Assembly (NCBI GenBank): GCA_018819515.1
Contig: JAHJPX010000002.1
Span: forward strand, 1-64,000
From: Gammaproteobacteria bacterium
GTDB lineage: Bacteria; Pseudomonadota; Gammaproteobacteria; Burkholderiales; Rhodocyclaceae
Reading direction: 5' to 3'
DNA: 64,000 nucleotides
Shown here: piece after piece, positions 60,631 through 64,000 of the stretch
How positions within the stretch are numbered: position 1 is the stretch's first letter
Layout: every line of letters starts with the position of its first letter
Translations under genes and position numbers: made by a program
Notes under the pieces: model-generated
Databases searched by the model: none
The model's input: only the letters and a program-made list of their open reading frames with translations
What the model was told of the DNA's origin: nothing

Positions 60631-61794
60631 ATGTACGAAGAGTATTACGGGCTGACTGAAAAGCCCTTTCAAAGCAATCCTGACCCATCGTTCTACTTTG
60701 GAAGTCGCCAGCATCGGCGCGCGATGGCATATCTCGAGTATGGGTTGCATCGCAATGAGGGGTTTATCGTCATCACCGGGGAAATCGGGGCGGGCAAGAC
60801 TACGCTCGTACGTAGCCTGCTTAGCAAACTCGATCCGGAAAAATTCATCGCGGCCCATCTGGTAAGCACCCAGTTGGATGCAGACAACGCGTTGCGTCTT
60901 GTCGCGTCGGGATTTGGCGTCCCGACCTCCGCAGAAACCAAGGCGGACCTGCTCGTCGCGCTCGAGGCATTTCTCGTCAACGTATACCGCGGAGGCAAAC
61001 GCTGCCTTCTGGTTGTTGACGAAGCGCAGAACCTCAGCATGCAGGCGGTTGAAGAACTGCGAATGCTGTCCAACTTCCAACTAAATACGCACGCACTTCT
61101 TCAGAGTTTCCTGGTGGGGCAACCCGAATTCAGATACACGTTGCAGAGCCCCCAACTGACGCAGCTGCGTCAGCGCGTTATCGCCGCTTGCCATATCGGT
61201 CCGATGGATGCGAAGGAAACGCAGGCATATATAGAACATCGTTTGACCCACTGTGGTTGGACTGACTCGCCAAGTTTCTCTGCTGACGCGTTCCCGGCCA
61301 TATACGAGAGCAGCGGGGGCATTCCGCGTCGCATCAACGCAGTTTGCGATCGTCTCTTGTTGTCCGGTTTTTTGTCGAACGTAAAGGCCTTCTCGGAAGT
61401 TGAAGTAATGGAGGTTGCTCGGGAGATCGAGAACGAAACGCTGGCACCTGGACTTTCCCCGCCGCCGGCGCATGTCGCTACTGCTCGTGATGCTTCGAAT
61501 GTTGATCTCTCGGTCTCGCTGTCTGCCCATCCTCGCTCGGTTGTCGACGCCCTCGTGCAAGAGGATCAGGCGTTGAGATTGATTCAGGTTGAAGAACGGA
61601 TATTGCGCGTCGAAGCCGCGCTCGAGGGGCTGTTGCACAACAATACCAACTCGCTCGCATTGCTTGGCCGCCTGGTTGAGAGCATAGAGCAGCTGGCAGG
61701 CGAAACCGGGAAGGACGAGAAAGTGTCGGAGTCCGAGTCACGCCGTGGTCGGCGTTCGCGTGCAGCTGACGTTAAGAGTGTCGCCGAAGGTTGA
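60631..61794 (+). CDS. XrtA-associated AAA ATPase (ExeA-like)
   Basis: A 387-residue ATPase that starts MYEEYYGLTEKPFQSNPDPSFYFGSRQHRRAMAYLEYGL, the ExeA/GspA-type and XrtA-associated pattern. Walker A is GEIGAGKTTLVRSLL (about 50-64), Walker B is LLVVDEAQNLS (about 128-138), with the sensor LRMLSNFQ and arginine SGGIPRRINAVCDRLLL. The C-terminal 110 residues are variable and charged. Genes of this type sit beside tyrosine kinases in exosortase-A loci. It has no peptidoglycan-binding domain, unlike ExeA. Confidence 0.9.
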   Translation: MYEEYYGLTEKPFQSNPDPSFYFGSRQHRRAMAYLEYGLHRNEGFIVITGEIGAGKTTLVRSLLSKLDPEKFIAAHLVSTQLDADNALRLVASGFGVPTSAETKADLLVALEAFLVNVYRGGKRCLLVVDEAQNLSMQAVEELRMLSNFQLNTHALLQSFLVGQPEFRYTLQSPQLTQLRQRVIAACHIGPMDAKETQAYIEHRLTHCGWTDSPSFSADAFPAIYESSGGIPRRINAVCDRLLLSGFLSNVKAFSEVEVMEVAREIENETLAPGLSPPPAHVATARDASNVDLSVSLSAHPRSVVDALVQEDQALRLIQVEERILRVEAALEGLLHNNTNSLALLGRLVESIEQLAGETGKDEKVSESESRRGRRSRAADVKSVAEG

Positions 61795-61859
61795 TGGAGC
61801 GATCCGGTCGCTGTGGTTGAGTTGCAGTAGGCTTTTTCGCCGAGGCGATTCGCAGTTCG

Positions 61860-62894
61860 ATGAATACTTACGAGGAATTGCGGGAGCACTTGCGTGCTGA
61901 ACGTTGCACGTGGCTCGTTACCGGCGTGGCCGGATTTATCGGCAGCAACCTGCTCGAAACCCTTCTGAAGCTCGATCAATCGGTAGTCGGCCTTGATAAC
62001 TTCGCCACCGGCTACCGGCGCAACTTCGATCAGGTAGAGGGTATCGTCACCGCGGAACAATGGGAGCGCTTCTGTTTCGTCGAAGGCGACATCCGCAAGC
62101 TTGACGACTGCCGAACCGCCTGCGCGGGTGTTGACTACGTGCTCCATCAGGCGGCGCTTGGTTCCGTGCCGCGGTCGCTCGAAGACCCGATCACCACCAA
62201 TGCGTCGAACATCGACGGCTTCCTCAATATGCTGGTGGCCGCGCGTGATGCGAACGTCAAGCGCTTCGTCTATGCGGCGTCGAGTTCGACCTACGGCGAC
62301 CATCCGGGCCTGCCCAAGGTCGAGGACCGCATCGGCAATCCGTTGTCGCCTTATGCGGTGACGAAGCAGGTCAACGAGCAGTATGCCGACGTGTTTGCGC
62401 GCGCATACGGCTTCCGGACCATCGGCCTGCGCTACTTCAACATCTTCGGTCCGCGCCAGGACCCGAACGGCGCATATGCCGCCGTGGTGCCGAAATGGAC
62501 CGCGGCGATGATGGCCGGCGAGCCGGTGTGGATCAACGGCGACGGCGAGACCAGTAGGGATTTCTGCTACGTGGCGAATGCAGTTCAGGCCAACCTGCTG
62601 GCGGCGACGGCGACGAGCGAAGAAGCCACGAATCAGGTCTACAACGTCGCGGTTGGCGACCGCACGACCCTGAACGAGCTATTCGAGGCGATTCGTGTCT
62701 TGTTGGCTCCGCGCTTCAAGCATCTGGTGGACTTCAAGCCCAGCTATCGGGATTTCCGCGCCGGCGACGTGCGGCATTCGCTTGCCGATGTCACCAAGGC
62801 GCGCACGCTACTGGGCTATGAGCCCAGCCATCGCATCGGCGAGGGCTTGCGCGAGGCGATGGATTGGTACGTTGCCGACGTCGGCGGGAAATAA
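61860..62894 (+). CDS. NAD-dependent UDP-hexosamine 4-epimerase (WbpP/TviC type)
   Basis: A 344-residue short-chain dehydrogenase fold enzyme. The NAD motif is TGVAGFIGSNLLE (about 21-33), ASSSTYGDHPGLPK is near the catalytic Ser/Thr, and SPYAVTK holds the Tyr-xxx-Lys pair (about 162-168). The N-terminal extension (about 18 residues before the Rossmann fold) and the motif QAALGSVPRS are typical of the WbpP group, which converts UDP-GlcNAc to UDP-GalNAc or the uronic acid forms. It would supply precursors to the exopolysaccharide genes upstream. Confidence 0.88.
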   Translation: MNTYEELREHLRAERCTWLVTGVAGFIGSNLLETLLKLDQSVVGLDNFATGYRRNFDQVEGIVTAEQWERFCFVEGDIRKLDDCRTACAGVDYVLHQAALGSVPRSLEDPITTNASNIDGFLNMLVAARDANVKRFVYAASSSTYGDHPGLPKVEDRIGNPLSPYAVTKQVNEQYADVFARAYGFRTIGLRYFNIFGPRQDPNGAYAAVVPKWTAAMMAGEPVWINGDGETSRDFCYVANAVQANLLAATATSEEATNQVYNVAVGDRTTLNELFEAIRVLLAPRFKHLVDFKPSYRDFRAGDVRHSLADVTKARTLLGYEPSHRIGEGLREAMDWYVADVGGK

Positions 62895-62904
62895 TCCAAA
62901 CGAA

Positions 62905-63708
62905 TCAGGCGGCAAGGGCGCCTTGGCGGTGCGGTGCGATGACTTGCAGAATCTGCGAAAAAACCTTCGGCGTGCCGCCGATGATGTTGCCAGTCGCGAG
63001 GTAGTTGGACTCGCCCGCGAGGTCGCTGACCAGGCCGCCCGCTTCGCTGATCAGCAGTGCGCCGGCGGCCATGTCCCACGGCGAAAGTCCGAATTCCCAA
63101 AAGCCGTCCAGTCGTCCGCAGGCTACGTAGGCGAGATCGAGCGAGGCGGCGCCGGGACGACGCACGCCGGCCGTGCGCTTGGTCATTTCCTTGAAGATGG
63201 CCAGATAGGCGTCGACATGATCGAACATGCGGTAGGGGAAACCGGTGCCGAGCAGTGCCTCGTCTAGTTTGGTTCGCTTCGAAACCCGGATGCGCTTGTC
63301 GTTCAGGAACGCACCGGCGCCTTTCGATGCGGTGAAAAGCTCGTTGCGCGACGGGTCATACACGACCGCATGGGCAAGCGTACCCTTGTGGACTTGGGCA
63401 ATGGAAACGGCGTATTGCGGGAAGCCGTGAATGAAGTTCGTGGTGCCGTCCAGTGGGTCGATGATCCACTGGTATTCGCTGTCTTCCTGACCGGATCGTC
63501 CGGTTTCCTCTGCTAAAATCGCATGCTTAGGATAGGTTTCGCGCAGGATGTCGATAATCGCGCTTTCGGCGGCCTTGTCCACTTCCGTGACATAGTCATT
63601 CTGCTGCTTGGTGCTGACCTGTAGTTGGCCGATGTCGAGGCTCGCGCGGTTGATGATCTGGCCGGCCCGCCGGGCGGCCTTGATGGCGATATTGAGAGTG
63701 GGATGCAT
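62905..63708 (-). CDS. suhB: Inositol-1-monophosphatase family protein SuhB
   Basis: A 267-residue Mg2+-dependent phosphatase. The metal-binding motifs are EETGRSG (about 66-72), DPLDGTTNFIHG (about 83-94) and WDMAAGALLISEAGG (about 213-227). SuhB also acts in rRNA transcription antitermination in E. coli. Its N-terminus, MHPTLNIAIKAARRAGQIINRASLD, is typical. It is convergent with the epimerase gene and divergent from trmJ with 26 bases between their starts. Confidence 0.95.
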   Translation of the reverse strand: MHPTLNIAIKAARRAGQIINRASLDIGQLQVSTKQQNDYVTEVDKAAESAIIDILRETYPKHAILAEETGRSGQEDSEYQWIIDPLDGTTNFIHGFPQYAVSIAQVHKGTLAHAVVYDPSRNELFTASKGAGAFLNDKRIRVSKRTKLDEALLGTGFPYRMFDHVDAYLAIFKEMTKRTAGVRRPGAASLDLAYVACGRLDGFWEFGLSPWDMAAGALLISEAGGLVSDLAGESNYLATGNIIGGTPKVFSQILQVIAPHRQGALAA

Positions 63709-63734
63709 GGCCGCGATTCTAACAGACCCCCCCT

Positions 63735-64000
63735 ATGAGCCCTGATGCGATCGGCGCAGAATCCGCGCTTGCGCGGGTTCGCGTGGTGCTTTCTCATACC
63801 AGCCATCCCGGCAACATCGGGGCGGCGGCCAGGGCGATGAAGACGATGGGGCTGTCGCGCCTCTATCTGGTCAATCCGAAGTTCTTTCCCGATCCGCAGG
63901 CGGATGCGATGGCGACCGGCGCAACCGATGTGCTGGAGAAGGCCGTCGTCTGCCGGTCGCTGGCCGAGGCGCTGGCCGGAACGGTATCGGCGACCGCGCT
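63735..64000 (+). CDS. trmJ: tRNA/rRNA methyltransferase TrmJ, 3' end beyond the window
   Basis: The first 88 codons of a SpoU-family 2'-O-methyltransferase. VRVVLSHTSHPGNIGAAARAMKTMGLSRLYLVNPKFFPDPQADAMATGATDVLEKA matches TrmJ, which methylates position 32 of tRNAs. The start ATG 63735 opens MSPDAIGAESALARV; the run CCCCCCC before it gives no ribosome site, so translation may be weak or start differently. The gene continues past 64000. Confidence 0.9.
   Translation, partial: MSPDAIGAESALARVRVVLSHTSHPGNIGAAARAMKTMGLSRLYLVNPKFFPDPQADAMATGATDVLEKAVVCRSLAEALAGTVSATA

Overview
The window looks like chromosomal DNA of a GC-rich betaproteobacterium, most likely of the Rhodocyclales. The evidence is the linked block of tricarboxylic-acid-cycle genes (mdh, citrate-lyase-like, acnB, GntR regulator, sdhCDAB-sdhE, gltA, sucAB-lpdA, zapE), a complete gspC-N type II secretion operon followed by genes of the exosortase-A (XrtA/EpsH) exopolysaccharide type, and the general sequence character of the proteins. 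No tRNA, rRNA, CRISPR array, insertion sequence or prophage gene was seen.

Layout. 1-5 kb: a cation-efflux gene with an apparent frameshift at its start, a LemA protein, two TPM-domain proteins and the lysophospholipid transporter lplT. 5-11 kb: a LysR regulator, then the tightly overlapping alr-radA-FtsX-type permease run. 11-16 kb: moaA and two c-di-GMP signalling proteins (PAS-GADEF-EAL-receiver and receiver-HD-GYP), with the C-terminal scrap of a lost histidine kinase between them. 16-24 kb: the ABC-F ATPase uup, a HicA-like orphan, a TonB-type protein with a very long charged helix, an S41 peptidase lipoprotein and a secreted ATP-dependent DNA ligase. 24-41 kb: the TCA cluster, with mdh-citE-like-acnB read leftwards and gntR and sdh through zapE read rightwards from a shared control region. 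41-45 kb: peroxiredoxin, slyD and mutS. 45-56 kb: gspC to gspN, twelve genes overlapping or nearly so. 56-63 kb: polysaccharide export lipoprotein, chain-length regulator, tyrosine autokinase, outer-membrane barrel, XrtA-type ATPase and a UDP-hexosamine epimerase. The window ends with suhB and the first part of trmJ.

The most unusual thing is a short dispersed repeat of about 28 bp. Its core is AAAAGTCAGCCGTGGCG, then a variable dinucleotide, then ACGCC. Its 3' half is a small hairpin (GGCG-nnA-CGCC). Seven close copies and two diverged ones occur in 64 kb. Some lie in gaps just after genes (including a head-to-tail pair), and others lie in frame inside conserved genes: acnB, sucB (twice), mutS, gspJ and perhaps the permease gene. 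In acnB and mutS the repeat seems to replace residues without changing protein length, judged against remembered E. coli sequences. It may be a miniature mobile repeat, or a recognition sequence that has accumulated in genes. Other notable points are two gene remnants (histidine kinase; possible EpsB-type sugar transferase), an altered RGxxE motif in SdhE, a candidate operator of 7-bp repeats next to the mdh promoter, and nested palindromes upstream of the secretion operon.
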